This document shows positions 11,601-23,254 of a stretch of DNA of 64,000 nucleotides, piece by piece. Positions within the stretch are counted from its first letter, which is position 1. Each line of letters starts with the position of its first letter. This DNA is from Lamellibrachia satsuma (taxonomy: Eukaryota > Annelida > Polychaeta > Sabellida > Siboglinidae), in contig BSQZ01000006.1 in the NCBI GenBank assembly GCA_033239005.1, forward strand, positions 37,501 through 101,500, read 5' to 3'. Made by a program: the position numbers and the translations under genes. The notes beneath the pieces are model-generated. The model saw only the letters and a program-made list of their open reading frames with translations, was not told the DNA's origin and did no database searches.

Positions 11601-12345
11601 AAATCTGTCTTTAGTAAGGTGTTAGCCATTTCTAATGATAGTGAATTTACTTCACAATCTTTCAAGGTCCGCTATGGTCTTCACTTTCATCCTCTGGCCG
11701 TCCTCTCTAAACTTTATGAAGACGCAGCAATGCTGTGTCCACGCACTGAACAATATTTTCTCTTTTCAATTGTCTAGCATGATGGAACAGTTCACTATTG
11801 TAGGACGACAGGTGGTCGTTTTTGTAAATGTCTGTACCTCTAAGCAAAAGTCGTTTCACCATCAGTTCAGCCTTTTGTCCTGTAGAATGTAGCTGAACGA
11901 TGACCGTCGAGCGGCAGGTAGTGAATCGCCGATATGTCGTACGGTTCGAGATGCACGTTTAGTTTCAGAAGAGCAAAGTTGACGAAGTTTGTTGACATTA
12001 CCGAACTCTCGGTGATGGGTGGCTCTTCGTCTGTTGTTGGCGAGGAACGCACGTCCTGCTTTGGCGTGGCAGTGGTCGCGGCGTAACTGTGGAGGTTCAC
12101 TCTCGTAATGATGATGTTCTTTTTCTCATGTTTTGTTCAAGTTCGTTAACCTGACCTTCGAGTTTGTTAATGCGATCGTCTTTTGTTTTGATGATGTCAA
12201 GGAGTTCAGAGATGCATTTGTCCGTGGTCTTGTTTCGGTTTTTATTTCTTCAAAGGAGTCACACAGGAAATCCAGAGGTCGTCTGATTTCCGCTAGGTCT
12301 GACTCGTCAGTGGCACTGGCAGTGCGTTTTCCCGCTTTCGGCATG
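8640..12345 (-). mobile_element. Jockey-superfamily LINE, near full length but 3'-truncated
   Basis: Read on the - strand, an ORF1-like part (12344-11438) ends in a PHD-like zinc knuckle, CPVCNRN...CELCKTSLHKTC. An endonuclease domain follows (around 11196-10831, with GGGVAIYTS and FACGDLNIDL), then a reverse transcriptase (10014-8640) with YGFRSNMSTSHA, FIDIKKTFDTVDH, VPQGSILG and the catalytic FADDTNVF. Frames are interrupted several times. Its 3' end is lost: the ORF stops matching after NIQKFF, directly beside the macro1 splice donor of copy A. LINEs normally lose the 5' end, so this points to a later deletion. Confidence 0.85.
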
Positions 12346-12745
12346 GTTGGCGTTATTGTGTTTACGCGACTGTGGATTGCCTTTGGCGAATTGTCAGTGC
12401 ATGCTACTTAGCTTTGTTTTGCGCACAGCTGCAACCAATATCATGGCTCACTTCAGTTGCTATTGTTCGTCGTCGGAGCGTTCAGGTGAATCTAAGGATG
12501 TCGGGTTAGCGGGGGTTAATTTTCCCGCGTTATACTATTCAAATGGGCGATATTCCCAGTAGAGTCGCACAGCATTCAATATAAAGAAACGTTTTTGGCA
12601 CGTGTTTGGCGGTAGAATTCGCGAATTTCTTCGCTGACGTGACGGTCCACTTACTCGTTCTAGCTGAGGTCGATCGTCATTTCGATCGGACACGTAAAAC
12701 CCGAAGAAATCACAATGTATTGCGGAGCTCGTAACACACACATCC

Positions 12746-12748
<3 letters not shown>

Positions 12749-12812
<64 letters not shown>
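12749..12812. repeat. (TA)n microsatellite
   Basis: About 32 uninterrupted TA units immediately upstream of the LINE 5' region. Confidence 0.97.
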
Positions 12813-12816
<4 letters not shown>

Positions 12817-13790
12817 CTGGTACTTCTTACAATAGTTATCGTGTCTAGACTTACTATTTACATCACAAATTAGTGTCAATATATTAATTACACATTAGCC
12901 TAATAAACACCATAATTAGTACATTATACAGGTTGTTATACTGTGCGGATGTTTGTTCAGAATGCAGGAAGGGTGAAGGACGGGTGCAATGTGAGTCTCT
13001 TTAAAATACATTTGAATTATAATATTTATCATGATAGAGTATCATGATTTTATGCAAATGTAGGTCAACCCATGCTTAAGGGACCCACTTTACCCCCCCC
13101 CCATACAATGGATGAACACATGCGGAAACACCACTTCGTATAACTGATACATTACGTTTTATAGAAAATAACAAATGTCACTATTACCTCAAAAAATTAA
13201 ATCGCTGAAACTTGGCTGACATAGTCTTACATATAGTGCTCCTCATTTTGGAGATAAGATACCATAATATGATACATGTGCATCAACTTTTTAAATGTCT
13301 AGTTCCTAATTACATTTTTAATCAGCAAATTGTTTTCCAAGTAGTGTTTTAGAAATTAGAACGAACATCTAAAAAATAAACTTATGTTCCTCCTGCGCAC
13401 AATTGTATTATAACAACATGTTAAGCAGTCATTGGGTGCCAATCTTATTTGGCAACGTTCAATGATGCAACACATTGCCTTGGGCATCATCCAATGTTAT
13501 CTGTGAAAGTCATTAGACCCCTTGATTGGTAATAGCTGTTCCTTTATACAAACACATCTCCTTGATGCAGTATATTTCTTCTTGGACTGTTTTACATGAA
13601 TGCCTAGTACTGGTAAGCGAATTGTGTAAATAATGTCATACACATCAGTTACCAGTTAGCACACCTAGTCCACATTCCCAGCTGCTTCATGGACGTAGAT
13701 GTTAACAGTTCACTTCCCCAGTTTTCATCTCATAGAAGTAAACGTTGGCCTCTACACCACAGATGACTGGTTGAATCTATTGTTGTGCAG
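12813..13790. other. Unassigned intron sequence before the ART exons
   Basis: AT-rich, with a run of nine C at about 13093-13101. No exon, repeat family or RNA gene was recognised on either strand. This is where macro2, linker and WWE exons would be expected in an intact PARP14-like gene. Confidence 0.5.
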
Positions 13791-13942
13791 ACGACGACGT
13801 CAAACTACCGGCTAACTGGGACCCTATGAATGTCAGAGAACAGGTCAAGCTGGAATCGCTGCACAAAGGCAATGATGAATACACGGTGGTGGAGAAAGAC
13901 ATCATGCGCACTGCAGGGGGACATATCCGTGGCGTAATTAAG
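13791..13942 (+). CDS. Copy A ART domain exon 1
   Basis: The acceptor TTGTGCAG|ACGAC and the donor TTAAG|GTTAGC bound 152 bp. It encodes LPANWDPMN...VKLESL followed by EYTVVEKDIMRTAG and HIRGVIK, the N-terminal strand and helix of the PARP catalytic fold as it begins in PARP14-type enzymes. It joins in frame to the next exon (IERVQNPTLY). No lesion is visible. Confidence 0.88.
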
Positions 13943-14499
13943 GTTAGCCTTGTTCGTCTGCGCTGGTGCACGTGTATGTATGCCTCTGCTTGCGCGTATG
14001 TGCGCGTGTGTTCCTAAACAGCAAATACATATTCATCCAGTTTTAGAGCTTGGAAAAATCATCATAATAATTGTTCATAACATTGCCCTTAAATATGAAA
14101 CCAACATATCACTGAACGACAGCTTGTGTTGTGTAACTTATCTATTAGTTATATTAACCAAATGCAATGTGAATGAACACAATTATGCAATTTGCTGTCA
14201 ACCTTATATTAGCACTGATAAATCCTAAGGGAATATGTTTAGATGTTTGGTGTGAGACAACCTGTTTATGGAATGTAGCCACTGCTATCAGGGTAGTTCG
14301 TTATTGTATGTGTTGTATCTGGCAGAAAGGGTTGACATTAGATTACGTAACTTGATAAATAATGAAGCCAACTGCGACTGAGTTGGACCAAGCCATGCAG
14401 ATATCTGCACTCAGCAACGTAAGTACTTACATTTTATGATGTCAATACGTACTGAAAATTGGTTCATATTGTCAGTTAACAGACTGTTGATAATTACAG

Positions 14500-14677
14500 A
14501 TTGAGAGAGTTCAGAATCCAACCCTGTACCGCCATTTTCTGCTGCGGAAAGCTGACATAAAGAAGCGTAGTAGACAACCAGTAACCATTGAACGCAGCCT
14601 GTGGCATGGAACAAGTGCTAACGCCATCGGGAACATCAACAAGGGTGGATTCAATCGTAGCTACTGTGGCAAGAATG
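14500..14677 (+). CDS. Copy A ART domain exon 2 (catalytic histidine)
   Basis: Starts after TAATTACAG and ends at AAGAATG|GTTCG. It encodes IERVQNPTLYRHF, a basic helix and SLWHGTSANAIGNINKGGF. The H of LWHGT is the first residue of the catalytic triad and contacts the nicotinamide-ribose of NAD. The spacing to GFNRSYCGKN is as expected for the family. It is intact and in frame with both neighbours. Confidence 0.92.
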
Positions 14678-15370
14678 GTTCGTTTCATGGTTCAAAGCAT
14701 ATCAAAATAAAAAACCTACATCTGATAATTGAACGAATAACCAGACGCTGTCTGGGGATTCGTAATTACGTTAGGCTTTCCACTCCAGTGTATGTACATA
14801 TGCACACTCTCTCTGATGCATTCACACACAAACACATTCTCACAAACAAACCCATATGGTGACGTGTTTACAGAGCAGTACCTTTTCTATGGTGATTCTA
14901 TCAGAATCTGGTCAACTGTTAACAACGTGGCTCATGAATAGGCTCAAAAACGCATGTTGGAACACAGGTTATACAAACAATTTCTCTCGATATTCGATCA
15001 GACACCATGAAACTGAATTGAGATATATATCTTTCAGAAATGAACTAATAATAGTCATGGCTAAATTCGCTAATTCGATTCGCTAAACATAAATATTATT
15101 ATAAGTTATTGTGAGACCATCCTACCAGAAACACTGCAATATCAGACGTCGGTCCCTCTCTAAATTCCATTAAGGTAACTGTGTCATCCAAGCACACGTG
15201 CAACCTCCATATTAGCAGGTTAATCTTTTAGTAGTTGTATTATTGCTATATTTAATTTTATTCACTTTCGTATAAATAACATGTATCATATGTATAATTA
15301 GGTACTAGTTCCACATTTTATGTTTATAGTTTATACACAGTCGTACTGTAAATAACCATGCATTTTTCAG

Positions 15371-15651
15371 CAACTAAGTATGGCGAAGGTGTATACTTTG
15401 CTGTGAATTCAAGTTACTCGGCACAAGGCTATGCCAGTCCAGATGCCAGCGGCCACAAGCGAATGTACAGATCACTGGTCTTAACAGGAGACTACACACA
15501 GGGAAACTCGTCTATGCGCAATCTGCCAGATAACCACAGCAATCCAGATTTCAAATACGACTCTGCGGTGGACAACCTTGGCAATCCAAATATGTTTGTG
15601 GTCTTCTTAGATAGTATGGCCTACCCCGAGTACCTGGTCACATTTATATAA
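15371..15651 (+). CDS. Copy A ART domain exon 3 (catalytic tyrosine) and stop codon
   Basis: After TTTTTCAG the frame resumes with ATKYGEGVYFAVNSSYSAQG, giving the second triad residue (Y of GVYFA). MYRSLVLTGDYTQG follows, then NPNMFVVFLDSMAYPEYLVT and a TAA at 15649. The position equivalent to the PARP1 glutamate is M (NMFVVF). Loss of that acid is the known signature of mono- rather than poly-ADP-ribosylating members, which usually have L or I there. The C-terminus ends in the usual YPEYLVTF. Confidence 0.93.
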
Positions 15652-15857
15652 AGCAATCAATGAATAGTGTTGAGTATGTCTACACCATGACAGAGAGAAT
15701 GTTGTGGATTTGTTGGTGATTTAGCCTTGTCGCAAAATTCATGTTTGTGTCAAAGTATCCATGTCAACTGATAGCACTTAACAACGACAAGGTTTATATC
15801 GTGTGTGTGCTTTCGTGCGTGCGTGCGCGCGGGGTGGGTGGGTGTGTGGGTGGGTGG

Positions 15858-15945
<88 letters not shown>

Positions 15946-17299
15946 TTGTGTCTGTGTGTTGTATTATGTGTGTGACACATTTTAGTAATCAGGGTTTTAT
16001 GAAATTATGCGAATATGCATCAAGACAAATATGTATAACATTACAATCAGTGTTAATTGTATTTAGCATATACGTTGGAAATTATGTATAACATGTTTAC
16101 AAACGATATATGTATTTGATGATTTGCGTTTTTGTTGTTAACTGTATTTTTGATAGTAGGGTCGTGAAATGCGAGCCAGGCGATTCGTCTGTGATAATTG
16201 CTTTTATTATTTTCACTTGACACGTGTCTTATTATATATTCCTTTATAACACATTGTATATTTCGTATTATACAAGAAACTGACTGGTGTGTGGATTTAT
16301 GGATTGTTTTGCACAGGTGTCTGCATTGTGTAACCGGCTCATGTGCTCATGAAGAATAACACGTTAATTGCACCAGCAACGCGAAGACTTTGTCTGTGTG
16401 ACATTACAATGCGTAAACATGTCAGACACAAAGAACTGTTGACGTTTGCGTTTTGTCATGACGCTGTTTATACATTACTTACAATAACAGCATACTAACG
16501 TTAAAGAAACTACTTCTAAACGTACCATACCATATTAGATAAAAAGATGTATATGAATCATCACAATAATTGCCAGATGTCTACCACAGCCACATTTCAT
16601 CGACATGTTCATTAATTGTTTTAACAACTTTCACAGTTTGTTAAATCTTGAATTATTATATCAGACCTGGCTCTATACAGTTCGAGTTGACAGTGTCGGC
16701 CACAAGATTCGCACGCATAAGTATTTGTATACTTCAATGTTGTGGTTTGGATATTAACAACAAATAAATATTAATTAACCCATGACGTGTTGATTTTTTA
16801 CATCTTGTTTGTCTGATATATTCAGCAGGATCTCATCGTTTAGTGCTTACTTCTATGAAACGCATAATTTGCAAGAGTTAAGTGTAGCGTAGGCATTTAT
16901 TTGTAAGAGGCCTTATGCAAACATATTAAACAGTTAACTTATGGTCTTATACAGGTTGTGTATCGCAGTTGACCTAGTTTGCGCCACTGTAGCTGCATCA
17001 AATACAGGACCTCTGATCAGTGTGAAGTTTTGCAAGTTTTAATCAATTTAGATTATCTCAACTTTACATATAGTTTTATGAATGTGCAAGGACTGTGTTG
17101 AACTGGGTGTCCAGGCAAGTTTTCACGCCTTTTTGTGAAATTGTGACCTTTTAAATTTCTGACTGCACGTGTGCCTGTGTGACATTACCTTGCTGGGGCT
17201 GACACGCGTGACCACACAACCAGAACAGTTTACACAGCAGAATGCCTGCATTTTTTCCGCATTAGCAGACCCACTCGCCTTAACAATGCTGCGTGGAGA
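15652..17299. other. Downstream region of copy A
   Basis: AT-rich, no recognised gene. It contains a G-rich stretch then a (TG)n tract at 15829-15942. The remainder, to the LINE fragment at about 17300, shows no repeat or exon that I can identify. Confidence 0.5.
15860..15942. repeat. (TG)n microsatellite with G-rich leader
   Basis: About 40 TG units preceded at 15829-15859 by GGGTGGGTGGG-type sequence. Confidence 0.97.
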
Positions 17300-18120
17300 G
17301 CGGCTTGCAATGCGGGGATGACACTCCATCAACCCACCCGTATCGGGGCTGTCTCGAGGGGGGGTGCCCACAAGCAACGATGGATAACGGTGATTAAGTC
17401 TGCACAATCGGCAACACCCACCAAGCCACCAAGGGTTTCTCGCGACAGAAGTGGAGTGAACGACACGAATCTCATATACGTCCAAACGAACAAATGGGAT
17501 CTTCCAACTGTGATCAACACAAACATTCATGGCGCCCTGGCAAGTAAAATTGACGAAATTATAGTTACAAAAGACGACTTCGACGCGGACGTTCTCGCTA
17601 TAACCGAGACGTGGTGCACCAGCAACATACCGGACGGCTCGCTCACGTTATCCGGGTTCAACATCTACCGGAGGGACAAAAAAGGTGGCCGCCAACACGG
17701 GGGAATCGCTTGCTACGTCCGAAACACCGTCCCTACTAAACAATGGACCGAAGTAAACTAACCCGACCTGGAAACACTGTGGCTAACGATACGCCCTCCA
17801 AAGATGACTCGGGATCATCCGCAAATAACAATTTGTCAACAGTGTGTCATCCACCAGGATCAGACAATTGGACATGCTGAACCACATCGACCAAACCCTG
17901 GATTGCATACGCCGACACAATCCGTATACAGGTATCATCTTAATGGGCGATTTCCACAAGACGAAGGATTCTCATTTGAAACGAAATCACAATCTGAAAC
18001 AAATCGTCGACCTCCAACACGAGGAAGTGCGATACTAGATAACATTTGCACAAACATCCCTGACTTATATGGTCGCCCTGTTATCAGTGCGCCGATTGGC
18101 CTGCCAGGCCACAAGGTGGT
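17300..18120 (+). mobile_element. LINE endonuclease fragment
   Basis: The + strand encodes an apurinic-type endonuclease remnant: INTNIHGALASKIDEI, DVLAITETWC, GFNIYRRDKKGG, GGIACYVR, then in another frame IILMGDF, and finally AILDNICTNI with PIGLPGHKVV, in the usual order. There is a stop after KQWTEVN and several frame shifts. The fragment ends abruptly at the left end of the 10-kb inverted repeat, where gene sequence starts mid-exon. Confidence 0.75.
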
Positions 18121-19186
18121 AGCATTCAGGTCAGAGCAGGAGAACAACTTCCAAGACATGAACGTTGTTATTGACATGGAATCACATGAGGTCAAATTCA
18201 CTGGAATGCCAAGTGACGTTGAGTCAGCCAAGGTAGCGATGTATGACATCTTAAATGCTATGAGAGAGAGGTCGATAGCTATGTCCAGGTTAATGATCGG
18301 CCTCATCAATGGCACAAGGATAAAGAAATACTTAATGAAAAACTTTAAGACCAAACACATATGTGCTGTGTTTGACAACAGCATGGAAAGCAAGACACTC
18401 AAGGTATATGCCCTGAATGACCGAGACCTCAGTGTTGCCATCAAAACGATCACGATTGAAGCCTGTAAATTCACGTTTCCTGCTGACATAGCCAATATGT
18501 CTGCCGGAGAGAAATGGAGGGAATTGGTGACTAAGCTCCAGTCCGAGAACAGTGGACTACTCATGATCAATGAGAATGAGGATAGTGTCACTGTGGCGGG
18601 AGCAAAGACGCCATACGAAGAAGCACTTAAGGAAGTTAAAGATTTTCTAGCAGACAACGCTAAGACAGAGACTTTGATGACCTGGAGTATGGCGTTGCAG
18701 ACTACATGGGCAACTACATGAAGGAAGACCTCAACCAAGTGATGAAAGCTAACCCAAAAGTCACTGTTACAATGAAGACAGACGGACGTTGTGGGTTTGT
18801 TGTGACGGCATACGGCGATAGGCACAAGCAAGCTATACAGCAACTACAGACAATGGCAAAGGATGTCAAAACCGATCAGCTCGTGATAGACAAGCCAGGC
18901 ATGCCAAAGTTCCTGGAGAGTCTAACTGGAAAACATTCCTTAAACAACTTGAAGGCTACCACAAGGTTATGATTGTCGACACTAGGAAGTTTTCTCAGCG
19001 AGAAGCAGAAGGAGGCAGATTTACGCATGGGAGTGGAGAGGGGGCTTCGTCGGGTCGAGGGTGGATCTACCTGGCGGTGTCACTGTAGAAGTGATTCAAG
19101 GCGATCTGACAACGTTCCAATCGTCAATGCTGCCAATGAACGACTGGATCACTGCAGAGGACTAGCAAAAGCAGTCGTTGATGCAG
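18121..19186 (+). pseudogene. Copy B exon: KH-like region and first half of macro1 (truncated)
   Basis: Encodes the same KH-like repeats as 6590-7651 (for example ESKTLKVYALNDRDLSVAIK, then EEALKEVKDFLADNAKTET). One T is missing in an ACTTTTG run near 18674, one C near 18938 and one G near 19040 relative to the right arm. The macrodomain is broken by a 10-bp deletion after GDLTTF, and GGLA of copy A is RGLA here, altering an ADP-ribose-contacting loop. The donor that is CAG|GT in copy A is CAG|TT. Confidence 0.85.
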
Positions 19187-19695
19187 TTATTGTCTACGTA
19201 TACCAAAGAAAATATAGCGAATTTTATTATCACCAACAGCTAACATAACTAAATAGGATTCAAATTTAATTAAACAGATTGAGTGTTTATTTTGTAATAT
19301 TTAAGAAAGTATATTTGTCACATCCCAAACACATTGAAAATTGGGGATGTAATTTTTGTCTTTAATAATTTAAACTGGTTTGGCTTGTTTGCCTAATGCC
19401 CTTGATGATGGTTTTGATAAATGCTTGTCATAAACGTGAAAAGAAAGAAACGGATTAAATTTACCTAACTTTATATGTCATGCAACACTTCAAAGACCCG
19501 TACTTAGAAGACATTTTTCTTGAGACAGAAGTCAGCCACACAGAGAGTTAGAGAGATGCCATGTTTAGTAGAATAATTGCCAATATACAAGTCTTGGAAT
19601 TAGTATCATTAATGTCATTATAATAATAATTTTGCAGTCAAGTTGATATGCAAGCAGGCAGTGGTTTACCACTGAAATGTGTACTGTTGATGCAG

Positions 19696-20150
19696 GAGGG
19701 CCTGACATTAGCAGGAGTGTCGAGACCATATACAGCGAAGTGGCGTGCTGACAGCCGGCCATGTGTATGTATCCATGCCAGGTCAACTTCCATGCAAGAA
19801 GGTGATCCACGCAGTTGGCCCAAGGTGGCATGGCGGACTAAGTAATGAGGAGAATGACCTCTATGATGCAATCTTTGAAAGCATACACGCTGTGGAAAAG
19901 TTGGGCCTGTCTTCAGTTGCGTTTCCCGCATTGAGTTGTGACGTTTTGCACTACCCACTTGATAAAGCCACCAAGACCATCGTCTCTGCTCTGAAAGATT
20001 TCTAGAAGACAAACAACATAAATGTGTGAAGAAGGTGTCACTGGTTGATCGGTCGGAAAACATAGTCAGAATTAAGCAACAGTCTTGACGTCGTGTCTGG
20101 TAGAGATGTGACATCTTCTCGACGTGGACAAGATAGTTCCCACAAGAAAG
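19696..20150 (+). pseudogene. Copy B exon: second half of macro1
   Basis: Starts after GATGCAG. It encodes GPDIS, then, after a one-base loss, MLTAGHVYVSMPGQLPCKKV and IHAVGPRWHGG, LSSVAFPALSC and KATKTIVSALKDF. A C missing near 20002 gives an early stop in this arm; the right arm reads on. Two bases are missing near 20070 compared with copy A. It ends at AAAG|GCAAGT, the same GC donor as in copies A and C. Confidence 0.8.
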
Positions 20151-20589
20151 GCAAGTAATGACTTTGTATCTGTAAAAAAAAGTATGTTATCTCAACAGGT
20201 AACAGCCAGCAGTCACAATCACCACCACATTTTATGTTCTATTTGTTACTTCAACATCTGACAGCTAGATGCCACAGTAACTGCCACATTTCATGTTTCT
20301 TTAGTTAAATCATCAACTGACAACAATGACCACCACATTTCACATTGGTGACCAGACTGGTCACCAATGCAAGCAACACTGTGAAAACCTTCAACCAGCC
20401 ACCACAACATCACTCCAGAAAATTAATTCTGTCATTACACTCTTAACCTTTTATTACAACAAGATACCTGATATTGGCGTTAGTAGATCTTGGTTTGGAT
20501 TACCTCTTGTACAACTAACGCAGTGGCGTATTGATCACATGTCTAAGTTACAACAAAATATAAATTGCTCGTATATTTGGGGCTGAGAG

Positions 20590-20710
20590 CCAGCCTCCAA
20601 AATCATCACCACACAACTCCATGAAGCACACTGATCATGCGACAACACAACTTAAGACACCAGAAGGCGTCACGCTATCATTGTGCAAATCTGAAATCGC
20701 AAAAGAAAAG
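20590..20710 (+). pseudogene. Copy B exon: first strand of macrodomain 2 (boundaries approximate)
   Basis: The reading frame gives LKTPEGVTLSLCKSEIAKEK, which flows into VDVIVNSTN of the next exon in phase 0. This matches the first strands of a macrodomain. The 3' boundary is inferred at AAAAG|GCATAT, which would be a weak GC donor. The 5' boundary is uncertain, possibly CCAG at about 20595. A run of G (four here, five in the right arm) precedes it. Confidence 0.5.
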
Positions 20711-20836
20711 GCATATCAAATGTTCATGTTACACTTTTTTATTGTAATTATTGTAAGAAATACAATGTGTTTACTAATGTGCAGACAATGACGTCACACA
20801 GTGGTATTGTAATTAATTAATTGTCTAATTTTACAG

Positions 20837-21070
20837 GTTGATGTGATTGTCAACTCTACAAATTGTCACCTTCAGCTGTGGAGAGGTTACGTGTCTAAAG
20901 CACTTCTGGACAAAGGGGGCCATACACTTCGGACAGAATGCAAACAGAACACACCAAACGGCATCGAATTTGGAGAGGTAGTAGTGACATCTGGTGGACA
21001 ACTCAATTGTCAATTCGTCATACACGGGGCCTGCTGCCGGTGGGACAAAGGAGCTCTTAAAAGCGAACAG
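20837..21070 (+). pseudogene. Copy B exon: macrodomain 2, central part
   Basis: TTTTACAG|GTTGAT to GAACAG|GTGACA, 234 bp, phase 0-0. It encodes VDVIVNSTNCHLQL, then GYVSKALLDKGGHTLRTEC, FGEVVVTSGGQLNC and FVIHGACCRW, a canonical macrodomain in which VNSTN replaces VNAAN as in the second or third PARP14 macrodomains. The reading frame is intact. It differs from the right arm by one substitution (QNT here, QNA there). Confidence 0.88.
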
Positions 21071-21419
21071 GTGACATTTAATGATATATCTGAGTCTTGA
21101 TGTGTCCTGCCCGAATTTTTGCGGTCCCACGTGGAGCACGCATATTTTGCTAGTACTTTCCTCCAATGCTCCATTAATACTTGGTTTTAATGCATGGTAA
21201 CGACAGATAGTTCTAAAAAAATTTTCAACTGATTACGCAGTCTCATCGGACATTTGCAGTTTTGTTGTTGTGGTGCCATCTGGTGGATTATTAAAAAACC
21301 TGGTGCCTCCTGGCGGAGAAGAATTCATCATTTGTTTTTAAACAGATTTGTGTAAAAATACAATTTGTGAATTTTTCTGCATTTAATAAAATTGCCAACC
21401 GTACTGTATGCTTAATAGG

Positions 21420-21538
<119 letters not shown>

Positions 21539-21936
21539 CAGAGGAAACCTCATCACCCACACGGTCAAATATTCATTGTCAGTTCAGAATATCCATGGTC
21601 AGCGAGAAAGTGAATTTCACACCCATATATACTCGTGATAATGCATAATTGCCAATTAATAAAAAACAATATGATTGAAAAGGATTAATAATGTAAAGTT
21701 ATAGTATTCGTAGTACAGGATTTCATGTTTTTGGATAATAATGACTCCCAGTCGTTCACGGAAGCGGAATTACATTCTTGGAAATGTATAATATGTGTAA
21801 GTGTGAATCACTTATATAATTGATTTTTAACGCGTGTCCATGATTCCACGTTTCTTAGATGGGACTGACCCGTAGGCATCCTTAGATATGAATTCCTGGA
21901 AGTGTGAATCACATACATAATAATGTTTTGTTGCAG

Positions 21937-22158
21937 GTTCTGAGAACGTTTCTGGCCAACTGTTTCCAGGAAGCGGACAACAACAACACAACGTCTATAG
22001 CCATCCCACCCATTGGCACTGGCCAGTTGGACTTTAACCCACATTTCATTGGTAATGTCATGCGTGAAGAGCTCTTCCAGTTCTGTCGTCATAACCCTCT
22101 GACAACATTTAGAGATGTGCGGTTTGTGGTGTATCAGAAAGACGATCGCGTCATCCAG
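21937..22158 (+). pseudogene. Copy B exon: macrodomain 2, C-terminal part
   Basis: TGTTGCAG|GTTCTG to ATCCAG|GTGAGT, 222 bp, phase 0-0. It encodes VLRTFLANCFQEAD, then TSIAIPPIGTGQLDF (the conserved final loop, GTG) and VMREELFQFCRH...VRFVVYQKDD. With 20837-21070 it completes a macrodomain with no visible lesion in either arm, the best preserved domain of this copy. Confidence 0.9.
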
Positions 22159-22547
22159 GTGAGTTCATATTTACTGTAGGGACCACCCTATCAACACTTC
22201 GTTAATTTACATTGCGGTACATGCTAATGAGCGTGTGCCCATTGAGAAGGCTGAGACAAACGCAAAGAGATGATATACTTTTAAAATATTTATTTCAATG
22301 TCATAGAAATTAGTCAGGTAACACAGTTTTTAAATAGGATTATTTATAATGTTTCTCTGTGCCACAGACAGTTTCATGTAATTTCACTGCTAGTTCTGTT
22401 ATGTTATGTCACTGTTCTTGCAGAAATTATATAAAGTCACCATTTTGTGTTTGAACTTTATTGGATTAATATAATCTATTTGTTTTATTATAAATTATAT
22501 TTGAATATGTGATTATGAAACGGTCCCTCATTTATACATTTGCAAAG

Positions 22548-22622
22548 TACTGTTCGGCAGTGGCCCAAACGTTTGTAAAGCAATACGTGTCTGGACAGGG
22601 GCACGTACCAGACAAGATGAAG
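22548..22622 (+). pseudogene. Copy B exon: linker after macro2
   Basis: TTTGCAAAG|TACTG to ATGAAG|GTAAAC, 75 bp, phase 0-0. It encodes YCSAVAQTFVKQY...VPDKMK, like the short linker following the last macrodomain in PARP14-type proteins. A further small exon may lie at about 22680-22735 before GTG|GTATGT, but its frame is unclear. Confidence 0.55.
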
Positions 22623-23058
22623 GTAAACTTTTATCGCGAATATTCTATAAATTGCATGGCACTTTACAATTACCAACACAAGCAACTGCTAATCCAATCA
22701 GTCCAACCAATGGAATAAGAAAAACAGTGGTATGTGTTGTTCACTTCAGAACTTTAATAATTAAATAATATAATGTTCTTAAAACTTTCACGAACTTAAT
22801 TTCTTGCTCCTTGTTTTCTTTTCTGAATCTGAAGTCTCTATTTCGACTGTGCGGGGTGGAACAATATTTTAGGAATGCCAACATCATGTTCTTAGCTGTA
22901 CAGTCTCTTTCACGTCCTCCTAACTAGACAAGGTGTCACGTTGTGACTTTCCATTGAGAAATGTACAGGGTTCACTCGTAGGAGGTTTAAACTCATAACT
23001 TACCCGCACTAGCATCATCTTATCTATTTTTTATTGATTTCTATTTGTTCTTACATAG

Positions 23059-23254
23059 GTCGTTTCCAAGGTGGGTCTGGCGAGGTAGAACTGCGAGCCG
23101 ACAACGCATCACTTTCAACATCTATGGTAAATCACAGGCTGTGATTGATCGTGTGAAACAAGCCGTACAACAGCTGTGTGAGAAGGAATGTCCGGATGTT
23201 CTACTTAACAGTGAAGAAGACCAAGCTGCCATTACGAAACTGACTCAAGTTGAG
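23059..23254 (+). pseudogene. Copy B exon: KH-like linker between macro2 and the WWE region
   Basis: The acceptor is TTACATAG|GTCG and the donor TTGAG|GTTACG. It encodes ITFNIYGKSQAVIDRVKQAV followed by QQLCEKECPDVLL, which resembles the KH-like segment before the WWE domain in PARP14. In this arm one A is missing near 23087 (GAGG, against GAAGG in the right arm), which breaks the frame just before this peptide. With the right-arm length of 197 bp, phases match the neighbours (1 in, 0 out). Confidence 0.7.

Larger units (their letters stand above)
1..15651 (+). pseudogene. PARP14-like copy A (whole locus; 5' end outside window)
   Basis: Nine exons on the + strand read as one PARP14-like gene: RRM halves (1-231, 1346-1612, 1919-2182, 5231-5464), a KH-like plus macro1 exon (5918-7651), the macro1 end (8173-8631) and the ART domain (13791-13942, 14500-14677, 15371-15651). 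Family members are interferon- or stress-related mono-ADP-ribosyltransferases whose macrodomains bind ADP-ribose. Compared with copies B and C it lacks macro2 and the linker exons, and a LINE occupies that interval. Reading is broken by an 8-bp loss near 6637, a 1-bp loss near 6830, a 1-bp gain near 8381 and a 1-bp loss near 8523. The pairs cancel in frame (8+1=9; +1-1=0), but stops occur between them. The ART exons are intact, so expression from a shorter transcript or partial sequencing error is possible. I call it a decayed copy with moderate confidence. Confidence 0.6.

Noticed and set aside
14353..14415. Possible small exon (KPTATELDQAMQISALSN) before a GTAAGT
   Set aside because: The ART exons on either side join in frame with the expected peptide (HIRGVIK to IERVQNP), leaving no room for it.
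15741..16091. Val/Cys-rich and His/Thr-rich reading frames
   Set aside because: They arise from the (TG)n microsatellite and its complement.
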